From: Janthinobacterium violaceinigrum
GTDB taxonomy: Bacteria; Pseudomonadota; Gammaproteobacteria; Burkholderiales; Burkholderiaceae_D
Reading direction: 5' to 3'
Assembly: GCF_009208555.1 (NCBI RefSeq)
Contig: NZ_WFLI01000011.1
Span: 111,362 to 175,361 of the forward strand
Length of the DNA: 64,000 bases
The position numbers and the translations under genes were made by a program. Below are positions 26,819-35,319 of this stretch, piece after piece. Within the stretch, counting starts at the first letter, position 1, and every line of letters starts with the position of its first letter. Below the pieces are notes generated by a model. The model saw only the letters and a program-made list of their open reading frames with translations, ran no database searches and was not told the DNA's origin.

Positions 26819-27520
26819 TCAGCGCGCGAAATACAGTGCGTGCAGATGCTCCAGGTCGACATCAAGCGCCGGCTGCGACAGCGCCACCTTGCCGCTTTGC
26901 ATCAGGTAGACGTGGTCGGCCACGCCCACGGCGCGCGCCGTGTTCTGCTCCACTAAAATGATGGTGCGCCGGCCGTCGTTCAGGCGCGCGAGGATCTCGA
27001 ACAGTTCGTTGACCACCAGCGGCGCCAGGCCCAGCGACGGCTCGTCGATGATCAGCAGCGACGGGTCCGACATCAGCCCGCGCGCCATGGCCAGCATCTG
27101 CGCTTCGCCGCCGGACAGTGAGCCGGCCAGCTGCTTGCGCCGCTCGTGCAGGCGGGGGAACATGGCGTAGGCTTCGGCCAGGCGGGCCGGCATGTGGCTG
27201 CGGTGCTCCTTGGGGAAGGCGCCCATGATCAGGTTTTCTTCCACGCTCATGTCGCGAAACGTCATGCGGCCCTCGGGGATCATGGTGACCCTGGCGTCGC
27301 TCATCTTCCAGGTGGGCGTGCCGTTGATGGCGTGGCCGTCCAGCGCGATGCTGCCCGCGCCCACGGGCAGCAGGCCCATGATGGCGCGCAGCAGGGTGGT
27401 CTTGCCGGCCCCGTTCGGGCCGATGATGGTGGTCAGCTTGCCCTTCTGGATGGACAGCGACACGTCCCACAGCACGTTGATGGCGCCGTAGCCGGCGCGC
27501 AGTTCTGTTATTTCAAGCAT
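26819..27520 (-). CDS. livF: Branched-chain-type ABC transporter ATPase LivF
   Basis: ATPase of 233 aa for a high-affinity branched-chain amino acid-type (HAAT) importer. Walker A GPNGAGKTT near residue 37, signature LSGGEAQ near 138 and Walker B LLIIDEPSLGLAP are intact. The last gene of livK-livH-livM-livG-livF; its start lies 8 bp inside livG. HAAT systems also carry aromatic acids, urea or short-chain amides, and the acyl-CoA ligase and dehydrogenase genes upstream suggest a carboxylic acid rather than an amino acid. Confidence 0.9.
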   Translation of the reverse strand: MLEITELRAGYGAINVLWDVSLSIQKGKLTTIIGPNGAGKTTLLRAIMGLLPVGAGSIALDGHAINGTPTWKMSDARVTMIPEGRMTFRDMSVEENLIMGAFPKEHRSHMPARLAEAYAMFPRLHERRKQLAGSLSGGEAQMLAMARGLMSDPSLLIIDEPSLGLAPLVVNELFEILARLNDGRRTIILVEQNTARAVGVADHVYLMQSGKVALSQPALDVDLEHLHALYFAR

Positions 27521-28226
27521 GCGCGGCTCCTGTATAGCTTTCGATGACGGCCGGGTCGCGGAACACGCAATCGGGCGTGCCGTCGGCGATCAGCTGGCCA
27601 AAATTGAGCACGGCCACGCGCTGGCACAGATTGCTGATGGTTTCGATATCGTGCTCGATCATGACGATGCCCACGCCAAAGGCGGCATGCAAGTCCTTCA
27701 GCATGCCCATGAAACGGCGCTTGCCGTTCGTTTCCAGCCCGGCCAGCACTTCGTCGAGCAGCAGCAGCTTCGGGTTCGTCGCCAGCGCCTTGGCCACTTC
27801 CAGCGCCTTCAATTCCGTCAGCGCCAGTTCGCTGGCCGCATCGCGCTGCGCCTTGTCCGCCAGGCTCGTGAAATCGAGGATTTCATCGATCTTGCGCTGG
27901 TCCACCTTGCCCGTGCCGAAACGCTGCGCCACGACGAGGTTTTCGCGCACCGTCAATTCATGCATGGGCTGCGGGATCTGGAAGGTGCGGCCCAGCCCCA
28001 GGCGCGCGCGCTGGTACATGGGCGTGGCCATGATGTCGCGTCCCTCGAAGCGGATGCTGCCGCCCGTGGGGCGCACCAGGCCGGAAATCGCGTTGAACAG
28101 GGTGGTCTTGCCGGCGCCGTTCGCGCCCACCAGGCCGATCACGTCGTGGCTGCCCACTTTTAAGGTGACGGAATCGACGGCCGTCAGGCCGCCGAAACGC
28201 ACGGACACATTATCGAGTTCAAGCAT
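27513..28226 (-). CDS. livG: Branched-chain-type ABC transporter ATPase LivG
   Basis: Second ATPase (237 aa) of the HAAT importer, pairing with LivF. Walker A GANGAGKTTLFN near residue 36, the LivG-typical GLGRTFQIPQPMHELTVREN segment, and Walker B LLLLDEVLAGL. The ABC signature reads ASELALTELKALE, lacking the classical LSGGQ (E-L-A-L-T in its place), a variation seen in some LivG proteins, so the LivF half may carry the functional signature. AAGGAG inside the end of livM serves as its ribosome site; it overlaps livM by 8 bp. Confidence 0.88.
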   Translation of the reverse strand: MLELDNVSVRFGGLTAVDSVTLKVGSHDVIGLVGANGAGKTTLFNAISGLVRPTGGSIRFEGRDIMATPMYQRARLGLGRTFQIPQPMHELTVRENLVVAQRFGTGKVDQRKIDEILDFTSLADKAQRDAASELALTELKALEVAKALATNPKLLLLDEVLAGLETNGKRRFMGMLKDLHAAFGVGIVMIEHDIETISNLCQRVAVLNFGQLIADGTPDCVFRDPAVIESYTGAAHA

Positions 28227-29193
28227 GTTGTTTCTCCTTCGCTGTGAACGCGTTTTTCAGCCATTTTTGCAGCAGCGGCAGCAGGCCGTTCGGACTGAAG
28301 ACGATCATCGCCACCAGCAGCACGCCCAGCACCAGCTGGTGGCCCGTGGGGATCAGCGACTTGAAAATGAGCTGGTCGACCAGGTAGACCACCACGGCAC
28401 CCAGCACGGGGCCGAGTATCGTGCGGTAGCCGCCGAAGATGGCTGCCACGATGGGTAACGTCACCCACAGGCTGTTGAACGCGTAGTCCGGTTCCAGGAA
28501 GTTGATGTAGTGGGCGTTGAAGGCGCCGAACAGGCCCGCCATGAAGGCCGACACCAGCAGCATGGCGCCTTTCAGCAAGGTGCTGTTGACGCCGACGACG
28601 CGCGTGGCGTCCTCGCTGTCGTGCATGGCGCGCAGGGCGATGCCGTAATGGCTGGCGCGGATGCGGCTATAGGCGAAGGCGCAGCACACCACCAGGGTCA
28701 GCACCACTAGGTAGGCGCCCGTCTTGCTGGCCAGGTCGAAGCCGAGGACGGTGGGCAGTGCGGGGATATTGTTGATGCCGCCGGCGCCGCCCGTGACGGA
28801 ACTCCATTCCGTGGCCAGGATGCGGAAGATGTGGGCGTAGGCGAGGATGGCCAGCGCAAAGTATGGTCCCCGCAGGCGCAGCACGGGCAGCATGATGACG
28901 GCGGCGACGGCTGCGCCCGCGCCGCCGAGCAGCATGGCGGCAAACACGGGCAGGCCCAGTTTCACGCTGGCCAGCGCGGACACATACGCGCCCACGCCGA
29001 AGAACGCCGCATGGCCGAAGCTGACCATGCCGCCCAGATTGCCCAGCAGGGCCCAGGACATGGCCACGCCGCCGATGATCAGGGCCGCCACCACCATGCT
29101 CATCACGTACTGGTTGCCGCCCAGCGCCAGCGGCACGGCGAGATAGGCGGCCAGCAGCAGGCCCGCCGTGGAGATCAGTGTCGAGCGCTTCAT
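28219..29193 (-). CDS. livM: Branched-chain-type ABC transporter permease LivM
   Basis: Inner-membrane permease, 324 aa, with about 8-10 helices. The permease family signature NLGGMVSFGHAAFFGVGAYVSAL near residue 50 and ALRAMHDSEDATRVVGVN in the cytoplasmic loop are characteristic of LivM. The ATG at 29193 overlaps the livH stop (ATGA), fixing the start. It forms the channel with LivH. The charged C-terminus (KNAFTAKEKQ) contains the Shine-Dalgarno for livG. Confidence 0.9.
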   Translation of the reverse strand: MKRSTLISTAGLLLAAYLAVPLALGGNQYVMSMVVAALIIGGVAMSWALLGNLGGMVSFGHAAFFGVGAYVSALASVKLGLPVFAAMLLGGAGAAVAAVIMLPVLRLRGPYFALAILAYAHIFRILATEWSSVTGGAGGINNIPALPTVLGFDLASKTGAYLVVLTLVVCCAFAYSRIRASHYGIALRAMHDSEDATRVVGVNSTLLKGAMLLVSAFMAGLFGAFNAHYINFLEPDYAFNSLWVTLPIVAAIFGGYRTILGPVLGAVVVYLVDQLIFKSLIPTGHQLVLGVLLVAMIVFSPNGLLPLLQKWLKNAFTAKEKQHA

Positions 29194-30062
29194 CCGCGCC
29201 TCCGTTGTGCGCCGAACAGGCCGTTCGGCATGATGAACAGCACCAGCAGGAACAGCACCATGCCGGACAATTCCTGCAGCGCGGAGCTGGCCAGGGTGAC
29301 GGTCAGCGCTTCGGCCACGCCCAGCAGCACGGCGGCCAGCAGCACGCCGGGGATGGAGCCGATGCCGGCCAGTACCGTGATAATGAAGGCCTTCACCGTC
29401 AGCGCGCCGCCGTAGGCAGGCTGGATCACGCCATAGCTGAACAGGGCGACGCCCGCGAAGGCGGCCAGGATGCCGGCGACGAGGAAGGAGACGAGCTCCG
29501 TGCGGCCCGGGTCGATGCCCATCAGCTTGGCCGCGTCGCGGTTGCTGGAGACGGCGCGCACGGCGCGGCCATACCAGCTGGTGGCCAGCCAGCGCCACAG
29601 GGCCGCCATCAGCACCAGGCTGACGCCGAAGAAGATCACTTCGCTGCGCATGCTGAAAAACGGGCCGATCTCGATGCCTTCCTGCAGCCAGGTCGACGAC
29701 GTCGAGCGGATGTCGGCCTTCCATACCAGCAGGATGAAATTGGTGAGGATGACGCCGATGCCGTAGGTGAGGATCAGCGAATTGATTTCGCGGTCTTTCT
29801 TGATGCGGCTGACGATCAGGTAGACGCCCACGGAAGTCAGGCTGACGATCACCAGCGCGATGGGGATGGCGAACATGGGCCCCAGGCCCAGGCCCGATTC
29901 CACGCTGTAGGCGATGTAGGCGGCCAGCAGCACCAGCTCGCCGTGCGCCAGGTTGATCACTTTCATGGTGCCGAAGACCAGCGCCAGTCCCAGTGCGATC
30001 AGGGCGTAGGAGCCGCCCTGCAGCAGGCCCGAATACAGGGCCTGCAAGATTAATTCTGTCAT
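29190..30062 (-). CDS. livH: Branched-chain-type ABC transporter permease LivH
   Basis: Inner-membrane permease, 290 aa. Family signature: LLQGGSYALIALGLALVFGTMKVINLAHGEL at the N-terminus, of which GTMKVINLAHGE is the most diagnostic part, and RAVSSNRDAAKLMGIDPGR in the coupling loop. It sits 105 bp downstream of livK, with a strong hairpin in the gap, and 4-bp overlap with livM. Substrate specificity is set by the upstream binding protein. Confidence 0.91.
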   Translation of the reverse strand: MTELILQALYSGLLQGGSYALIALGLALVFGTMKVINLAHGELVLLAAYIAYSVESGLGLGPMFAIPIALVIVSLTSVGVYLIVSRIKKDREINSLILTYGIGVILTNFILLVWKADIRSTSSTWLQEGIEIGPFFSMRSEVIFFGVSLVLMAALWRWLATSWYGRAVRAVSSNRDAAKLMGIDPGRTELVSFLVAGILAAFAGVALFSYGVIQPAYGGALTVKAFIITVLAGIGSIPGVLLAAVLLGVAEALTVTLASSALQELSGMVLFLLVLFIMPNGLFGAQRRRG

Positions 30063-30077
30063 GTCGTCGTCCCGTCA

Positions 30078-30115
30078 GGCAGCCTGGCGCAGCGCGAAGA
30101 TGCGCCAGGGCTGCC
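30078..30115 (-). other. Strong stem-loop between livK and livH
   Basis: GGCAGCCTGGCGCA (30078-30091) pairs with TGCGCCAGGGCTGCC (30101-30115), 14 pairs with one bulged G and a 9-base loop. There is no T-tract, so it is not a classical terminator. Hairpins here in liv operons often protect the livK message and keep binding protein in excess over the permeases; that role is inferred. Confidence 0.55.
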
Positions 30116-30167
30116 GTTCATCGGTGCACGCCCGGCGGGCATGCGCGTGTGCAGGGGAGGCTGCCGC

Positions 30168-31334
30168 TTACCAGGGCAGGGCCGGATAGGCCAGCTTGCC
30201 CGTCGCGTGTTCCTTCGGCCAGACGATGACCACCTTCTTGTCCTGGTGCTGCGCCATGCGGTGCACGAAGTTCTGGTTGTCGCCGTTGGCGGCAAACTGC
30301 ACGCGGCCGATCAGGGTTTCGCGGTCCGTCTTGCGCATTTCCTCGGCCACGCCGCCTTTCTTGATGGTGCCCTTGTCGGCCGCGCGCGCGATCGCCTCGA
30401 ACAGCAGCATCGACTGCACGTAGCCGAACTGGCCCAGGTAGTCCGGCTCCTTCTTGTACAGCTGCTTGTAGGCGTCGCTGAAGGCCTTGCCGTCGGCTGT
30501 CTTGAATTCCGTGGGGAAGGGCAGCAGGGCCGTGCCGAAGACATTCGGCATCAGGTCGGGAAAGTCGGCCGCCATCTTCGGCGTGGCCAGCGACCACACG
30601 CCCACCATGGCCTTGATCTTCGGCTTCAGTACCCGGGCGGCGCGGATGATGCCCACATAGTCGTTTTCATAGCCGACCATGGCCACCACTTCCGATTTGT
30701 CCTGCAGCTTGATCTTGTTGATAATGGGCTTGAAGTCGGTAATGGCCGGGTCGAACGAGTGCGTCGTCACTTTCACGCCCTTGGCGGCCAGGGCTTTTTC
30801 CACGTCCTTCGCCAGTCCCGTGGTGGCGTCCTTGGTCGAGTACACGATGGAGACGGATTTGGCGCCCACGTCGGCAAGCAGTCCCAGCATGGCTTTTTCG
30901 TAGCCGGCCGTGTTATTGATGCGGAAAAAATTCTTGCGTCCGCTCGATACCAGGCTGTCGTCCACGCCGCCCGAGGTGATGTAGACGAGGCCCAGCTTGT
31001 TGGCCGTATCCGAGGCGGGCGAGATATTGTTCGAACCGTAGCCGCCCGTGATGGCCACCACGCCCTGGCTGGCCAGCTTTTCCACGGCGGCGATGGCCTT
31101 GGCGGGCGCCGATTCGTCGTCGACGGTGACGATCTTGACGGTGTGCTTGCCGTTGGTCTTGTTGAACACTTCGGCCGCCACCATGATCCCTTCCTGCATG
31201 CCGGCGCCGACCCTGGCCAGGTTGCCCGTCAGGGGGATTTCCGCGCCGACCAGGAATTCGTCGGCGGTGGCGTGTGCCATCCAGGCGCTGGCAACCAGCG
31301 CTGCCATGGCGATGCGTGTGTATGTGCGTTTCAT
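30168..31334 (-). CDS. livK: Periplasmic substrate-binding protein LivK-type
   Basis: Periplasmic binding protein of 388 aa that captures the ligand for the HAAT importer. A Sec signal peptide ends around MAHATA-DEF. Mature features of the family: FLVGAEIPLTGNLARVG, the AIAAVEKLASQGVVAITGGYGSN motif and the hinge strand VYITSGG. The TSGGVDDSLVSSGRKNFFRI segment is where ligand carboxylate contacts are made in homologues. GGAGGA precedes the ATG. It is 112 bp downstream of the acyl-CoA ligase gene on the same strand, suggesting one regulon. Confidence 0.88.
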   Translation of the reverse strand: MKRTYTRIAMAALVASAWMAHATADEFLVGAEIPLTGNLARVGAGMQEGIMVAAEVFNKTNGKHTVKIVTVDDESAPAKAIAAVEKLASQGVVAITGGYGSNNISPASDTANKLGLVYITSGGVDDSLVSSGRKNFFRINNTAGYEKAMLGLLADVGAKSVSIVYSTKDATTGLAKDVEKALAAKGVKVTTHSFDPAITDFKPIINKIKLQDKSEVVAMVGYENDYVGIIRAARVLKPKIKAMVGVWSLATPKMAADFPDLMPNVFGTALLPFPTEFKTADGKAFSDAYKQLYKKEPDYLGQFGYVQSMLLFEAIARAADKGTIKKGGVAEEMRKTDRETLIGRVQFAANGDNQNFVHRMAQHQDKKVVIVWPKEHATGKLAYPALPW

Positions 31335-31446
31335 CGTGTCTCCTCCGGTGATGTGACTTGGTTTGCCTGCGCCAGGATCGGCGCCGGCAAAGCTACCCGC
31401 CTGGGTTTTATTGTCGGGTGTATTGAAACCAACTGCAATGGTGAAT

Positions 31447-32988
31447 TTACGGCCTGTTCTGCGCCATCTGGCGCAGCTGCCCCTTTAAAATCTTGCCCGT
31501 GGCGGCCGCCGGCAGCGCTTCCATGACGATGATGGCCGACGGGCATTTGTAGGGCGACAGGGTCTGCGCCAGATAGTCCTGCAAGGCCTGCACCGTCACC
31601 GGGTGCTGCGCATCCAGCTCCACATAGGCGATGACGTCTTCGTTGCCATCGTCCAGTGTGCGTCCCACCACGGCCGACTGCACCACGGAAGCGTGGGCGT
31701 TCAGGGCCGTTTCCACTTCCAGCGGATACACATTGAAGCCGGAGCGGATGATCAGTTCCTTGGTGCGTCCCACGATGAACAGGGCGCCATCGGGATCCTG
31801 GCGCGCCATGTCGCCCGTATTGAGCCAGCCGCCGTCGCGCATGGTGGCTGCCGTCATGGCCGGTTCGCGGTAATAGCCGGCCATGACGTTCGGTCCGCGT
31901 ATCCACAGTTCGCCCGCCTCGCCCGGCGCCACGTCCGTGCCCGCCACGTCCACCACGCGCACTTCCACGCCGGGAATCGGCGTGCCGACGGAGCTGTCAT
32001 GGCGCGGCGCGTCGAGCCGCGTCTGGCTGATGGTGGGCGCGCTTTCCGTCATGCCGTAGCCATTGTGCAGCGCGGTACCCAGCAGCTTTTCCACCTCGTG
32101 CTTGAGCGACGGCGCCAGCGGCGAGCCGCCCGCATACGCAAAGCGCAGCCGGGTGGGCAGCGGCGTCCCGGCGCCGCCCAGCGTTTGCAGCAGTTTCGCG
32201 TACATGGCGGGCACGCCCTGCACGATGGTCAGTTCGTCGTCCTTCAGGGCCGAGAGCAGGCCGTCGACGGAAAAGCGCGGCACCAGGTACAGCGCGGCGC
32301 CCGCATACAGGGTGCCGAGGGCAACGGATGCCAGGCCATACACGTGCGAAATGGGCAGCACGCCGTAGGCGCGGTCGCTGCGCGTCAATCCCCGCAAGGT
32401 GCTGGAGACGGCGGCGATGAACAGCAGGTTGCGGTGCGTGAGCATCACGCCTTTCGACTGGCCCGTGGTGCCCGTCGTGTAGATCAGCGCGGCCACCTGT
32501 TCGTTGCCTGGCACGCAGGCTTCCGCGATGGCGGCATCGTTCAATGCGCCCGCCAGCAGCTCGCCCATGCCGTCGACGGTGACGGCGCTGGCCGCGCCCA
32601 GGCGTGCCGCATGCGCGGCCGCTTCCGGCGAGGCGCCGGCCAGGAACAGCAGCCGCCGCGCGCCGGAATGCTCGGCGATGGTGTCGATCTCGCGCGCCGA
32701 CAGGCGTGCATTGACGTTGACGATCCACGCGTCGATGCTGGCCGCCGCGAAGATCAGCGCCACCTGCAGCGCGCCGTTTTCGCCCACCACCATCAGGCGG
32801 TCGCCGGCGCGCACCTGCAAATCGCGCAGCAGCTGCGCGGCGCTCTCCACGCTGTGCTGCAGCTGCGCATAGGTCCAGCTGCGGCCACCTTCATGCAGCG
32901 CGGGCGCGTCCGGCGCGCGCGCCGCCCAGTGGGCCGGGATGGCCGACAGGCGCGCCGGCAAGCCGGCCAGCAGGGCGGGAATGTCCAT
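31447..32988 (-). CDS. Acyl-CoA synthetase (AMP-forming)
   Basis: Activates a carboxylic acid to its CoA thioester through an acyl-adenylate; 513 aa. The P-loop-like motif IYTTGTTGQSKGVMLTHRN is near residue 165, the adenylate motif YGMTESAP near 300, and the C-terminal hinge WLNTGDMARQDPDGALFIVGR with the catalytic lysine in PAAATGKILKG. I start at 32988 because AAGGAGG lies 5 bases upstream and the frame beyond is antisense-like. Eleven bases separate it from the acyl-CoA dehydrogenase, so both are one operon. Substrate could be a medium-chain, cyclic or aromatic acid. Confidence 0.88.
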   Translation of the reverse strand: MDIPALLAGLPARLSAIPAHWAARAPDAPALHEGGRSWTYAQLQHSVESAAQLLRDLQVRAGDRLMVVGENGALQVALIFAAASIDAWIVNVNARLSAREIDTIAEHSGARRLLFLAGASPEAAAHAARLGAASAVTVDGMGELLAGALNDAAIAEACVPGNEQVAALIYTTGTTGQSKGVMLTHRNLLFIAAVSSTLRGLTRSDRAYGVLPISHVYGLASVALGTLYAGAALYLVPRFSVDGLLSALKDDELTIVQGVPAMYAKLLQTLGGAGTPLPTRLRFAYAGGSPLAPSLKHEVEKLLGTALHNGYGMTESAPTISQTRLDAPRHDSSVGTPIPGVEVRVVDVAGTDVAPGEAGELWIRGPNVMAGYYREPAMTAATMRDGGWLNTGDMARQDPDGALFIVGRTKELIIRSGFNVYPLEVETALNAHASVVQSAVVGRTLDDGNEDVIAYVELDAQHPVTVQALQDYLAQTLSPYKCPSAIIVMEALPAAATGKILKGQLRQMAQNRP

Positions 32989-32999
32989 CGCGGCCTCCT

Positions 33000-34175
33000 T
33001 CACTTTTGTGCTGCCTTGATCATGTTGCGGGCGATGACGATCTGCTGGATCTGCGTCGTGCCTTCGTAGATGCGGAACAGGCGCACGTCGCGGTAGAAGC
33101 GCTCGGCCGCGTATTCGCTGATGTAGCCGGCGCCGCCGTGGATCTGCACGGAGCGGTCGGCCACGCGGCCGCACATTTCGGAGGCGAACAGCTTGCAGCA
33201 CGACGCTTCCGTCGAAATGTCTTCCTTGTTGTCGCGCCGGCGCGCAGCGTCGAGCACCATGCTGCGCGCCGCGTAGATCTCGGCCTTGCTGTCGGCCAGC
33301 ATGGCCTGGATCAGCTGGAATTCGGCGATGGGCTGGCCGAACTGCTGGCGTTCCATCGCATACGCGAGGGCATCGGCCAGCATGCGCTCGGCCGCGCCCA
33401 CGCAGACGGCGGCGATGTGCAGCCGGCCCTTGTCGAGCACCTTCATGGCCGTCTTGAAACCCACGCCTTCCTTGCCGCCGATGAGGTTTGCGGCAGGGAC
33501 GCGGCAATTCTCGAAGAGCACGTCGCAGGTATGCGCGCCTTGCTGGCCCATCTTCTTGTCGATCTTGCCCAGCGAGAGGCCGGGCGTGTCCTTTTCCACG
33601 ATGAAGGCGGAGATGGCCGAGGCGCCCCGCTTGACGGGGTCCGTGCGCGCCATCACGGTAAAAATGCTCGCTTCGGGCGCGTTGGTGATGTAGCGCTTGC
33701 TGCCGTTGAGGATATAGAAGTCGCCGTCGCGCACGGCCGTCGTGCGCAGCGACGCCGCGTCGGAGCCGGAGCCCGCTTCCGTCAGCGCGAACGAGCCGAT
33801 GATCTCGCCGGCCGCCAGCTTGGGCAGATAGTATTGTTTTTGCGCTTCCGTGCCGTCGATGACGATGCCCTGCGAGCCGATGCCGTTGTTCGTGCCGATC
33901 AGCGAGCGGAAGGCGGGCGAGGTGCGGGCGATTTCAAACGCCACGCGCACTTCTTCTTCCATGCTCAGCTCCAGGCCGCCGTAGGCTTCCGGGATGGACA
34001 GGCCAAACAGGCCCAGTTCGCGCATCTGCGCCACGATGGCGGGCGGGATGGTGTCCGTTTCGGCCACCAGCGCCTCGTTCGGCACCAGCACTTCGCGCAC
34101 GAAACGGGCGATGCTGTCGAGCAGGATGTTCAGGGTTTCTTCGTCGCGTATCATCGGGGTCCTCGGAGCTGTCAT
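33000..34175 (-). CDS. Acyl-CoA dehydrogenase
   Basis: FAD-linked dehydrogenase, 391 aa, forming the 2,3-enoyl-CoA. Characteristic stretches: FALTEAGSGSDAASLRTTA (FAD and substrate binding), FGQPIAEFQLIQAML in the helical bundle, and the C-terminal IHGGAGYISEYAAERFYRDVRLFRIYEGT where the glutamate of RIYEGT is the usual catalytic base. Directly upstream of the acyl-CoA ligase, 18 bp downstream of the IclR gene. Together ligase plus dehydrogenase give the first two steps of beta-oxidation-like breakdown of an imported acid. Confidence 0.92.
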   Translation of the reverse strand: MTAPRTPMIRDEETLNILLDSIARFVREVLVPNEALVAETDTIPPAIVAQMRELGLFGLSIPEAYGGLELSMEEEVRVAFEIARTSPAFRSLIGTNNGIGSQGIVIDGTEAQKQYYLPKLAAGEIIGSFALTEAGSGSDAASLRTTAVRDGDFYILNGSKRYITNAPEASIFTVMARTDPVKRGASAISAFIVEKDTPGLSLGKIDKKMGQQGAHTCDVLFENCRVPAANLIGGKEGVGFKTAMKVLDKGRLHIAAVCVGAAERMLADALAYAMERQQFGQPIAEFQLIQAMLADSKAEIYAARSMVLDAARRRDNKEDISTEASCCKLFASEMCGRVADRSVQIHGGAGYISEYAAERFYRDVRLFRIYEGTTQIQQIVIARNMIKAAQK

Positions 34176-34193
34176 TGTGAGGGGGCGCGCATT

Positions 34194-35030
34194 CTAACCG
34201 CGTCCCAGGTTTTTTTCTACTGTCTTGACCAGGGCGACCAGGCGCGGTCCCAGGTCGCCTTCGAGTTTTTCGCGCGACAGCAGGAAGGCGGGGCCGCCGC
34301 AATTGAAGGCCATCACCTGTTCGCCATCGGCACCGAGCATGGGCACGCCCACCGCGTGCACGTCGTTCTGCCACTCGCCGGCCGAGATGCAAAAGCCCCG
34401 GTCCTGGTAATCCTTGAAGCCTTGCTCGATGCCGGCCTTGATGCGCGGCCAGCGCTCCGTCTCGTGCACGCGCGCATGGTCCATCAGGTAGTCGCGTTCG
34501 GCCTGCGGCAGGATGCACAGCAGGGCCTTGCCCATGGCCGTCGTCATCAGCGGGATGCGCGAACCGACGTCGAGGCGCAGGGTGACGTTGGCGCTGCTGC
34601 GGCACGTTTCCACGTACACCATGCTGAGGCGGTCGCGCGTGCCCAGCGAAACGGACGCCTGCGCATGTTCGGCCAGTTCTTCCATCAGGGGGCGCGCCAT
34701 CTTGCGCACGTCGAGGTTCGACAGCATGCGGTAGCCGAGGGCCAGCACGCCGGCGCCCAGCTGGTACTTGCCCAGGCTGTCCGAGTAATTGAGGTAGCCC
34801 AGCTTGGTGAGGGTATAGGTGAGGCGCGAAATCGTCGGTTTCGGAATGCCCGTGCGCTTGGCCATGTCCGCATTCGACAGGAATACTTCGCCAGGGCGGA
34901 AGCAGCGCAGCACTTCCAGGCCCCGCGCCAGCGCGTTGACGAACTGGCGGTCCTTGCCTTCGTCGTCATCGCTGAAGACGATGAGTTCCGGATCTGCTGC
35001 GGTCTGAATATTTGTCATATTTGCATTCAT
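34194..35030 (-). CDS. IclR-family transcriptional regulator
   Basis: Regulator of 278 aa: N-terminal winged helix (about 28-90, with LSNADMAKRTGIPKPTISRLTYTLTKLGYL) and C-terminal IclR effector domain (RIPLMTTAMGKALL, then DRGFCISAGEWQNDVHAVGVP). IclR proteins that control aromatic or dicarboxylic acid genes bind the substrate or a CoA intermediate. It is the first gene of the minus-strand unit and should regulate the dehydrogenase-ligase-liv genes; repeats in its upstream region may be its operator. The start at 35030 is preceded by GGGAG; ATG at 35018 is an alternative. Confidence 0.9.
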   Translation of the reverse strand: MNANMTNIQTAADPELIVFSDDDEGKDRQFVNALARGLEVLRCFRPGEVFLSNADMAKRTGIPKPTISRLTYTLTKLGYLNYSDSLGKYQLGAGVLALGYRMLSNLDVRKMARPLMEELAEHAQASVSLGTRDRLSMVYVETCRSSANVTLRLDVGSRIPLMTTAMGKALLCILPQAERDYLMDHARVHETERWPRIKAGIEQGFKDYQDRGFCISAGEWQNDVHAVGVPMLGADGEQVMAFNCGGPAFLLSREKLEGDLGPRLVALVKTVEKNLGRG

Positions 35031-35090
35031 TTTCAGGCTCCCTGGAAATCAGTTTGCCTAGCCGGCTCCCGCATGTCAACCGTTTTGTGA

Positions 35091-35116
35091 AACATTCGTT
35101 CGCACAGCGAAATGTT
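35091..35116. promoter_or_regulatory. Imperfect palindrome upstream of the IclR gene
   Basis: AACATTCG (35091-35098) is mirrored by CGAAATGTT (35108-35116), one inserted base in the right arm, 9-base spacer. Located about 60-85 bp upstream of the IclR start on the side of its promoter. IclR-type regulators bind such dyads and usually autoregulate; this is inference. Confidence 0.4.
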
Positions 35117-35120
35117 GCGG

Positions 35121-35156
35121 TGCATGAAACAATGCATGAAACAATGCATGAAATTT
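35121..35156. repeat. Three 12-bp tandem units TGCATGAAACAA
   Basis: TGCATGAAACAA occurs twice without change (35121-35132, 35133-35144) and a third time as TGCATGAAATTT (35145-35156). Adjacent units also form TGCAT/ATGCA dyads. The array is about 90 bp upstream of the IclR-family gene. Some IclR relatives (PcaU type) use multiple short repeats as operators, so this may be the operator of this cluster. Confidence 0.55.
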
Positions 35157-35204
35157 GCCTCGAAAATTGACTTGCGCAGGGGTTTCCCGCCTTGTCGCTT
35201 GAGC

Positions 35205-35232
35205 ATCGCTATATACGTCTGTATATTGCGCT
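35205..35232. promoter_or_regulatory. Candidate ModE box 1
   Basis: ATCGCTATATA (35205-35215), six-base spacer, then TATATTGCGCT (35222-35232). The published E. coli ModE operator, as I remember it, is ATCGCTATATA-N6/7-TATATAACGAT; the left arm here is identical and the right arm keeps TATAT and CG. ModE is the molybdate-responsive regulator. It lies 88 bp upstream of the TonB-receptor start. Confidence 0.7.
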
Positions 35233-35273
35233 GTTGGGTGACGGCCGCCGCAGGGATGGCCGCTTTTTTGAGT

Positions 35274-35301
35274 ATCGCTATATAAGACGATATATAACGA
35301 G
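35274..35301. promoter_or_regulatory. Candidate ModE box 2
   Basis: ATCGCTATATA (35274-35284), six-base spacer, then TATATAACGAG (35291-35301): 21 of 22 positions agree with the ModE operator consensus I remember (ATCGCTATATA-N6/7-TATATAACGAT). It ends 18 bp before the ATG of the TonB-dependent receptor and just upstream of the GGAAAG ribosome site, a position where a bound repressor would block transcription when molybdate is plentiful. It is 69 bp from box 1. Confidence 0.8.
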
Positions 35302-35319
35302 AGTGGAAAGATTTAGACG

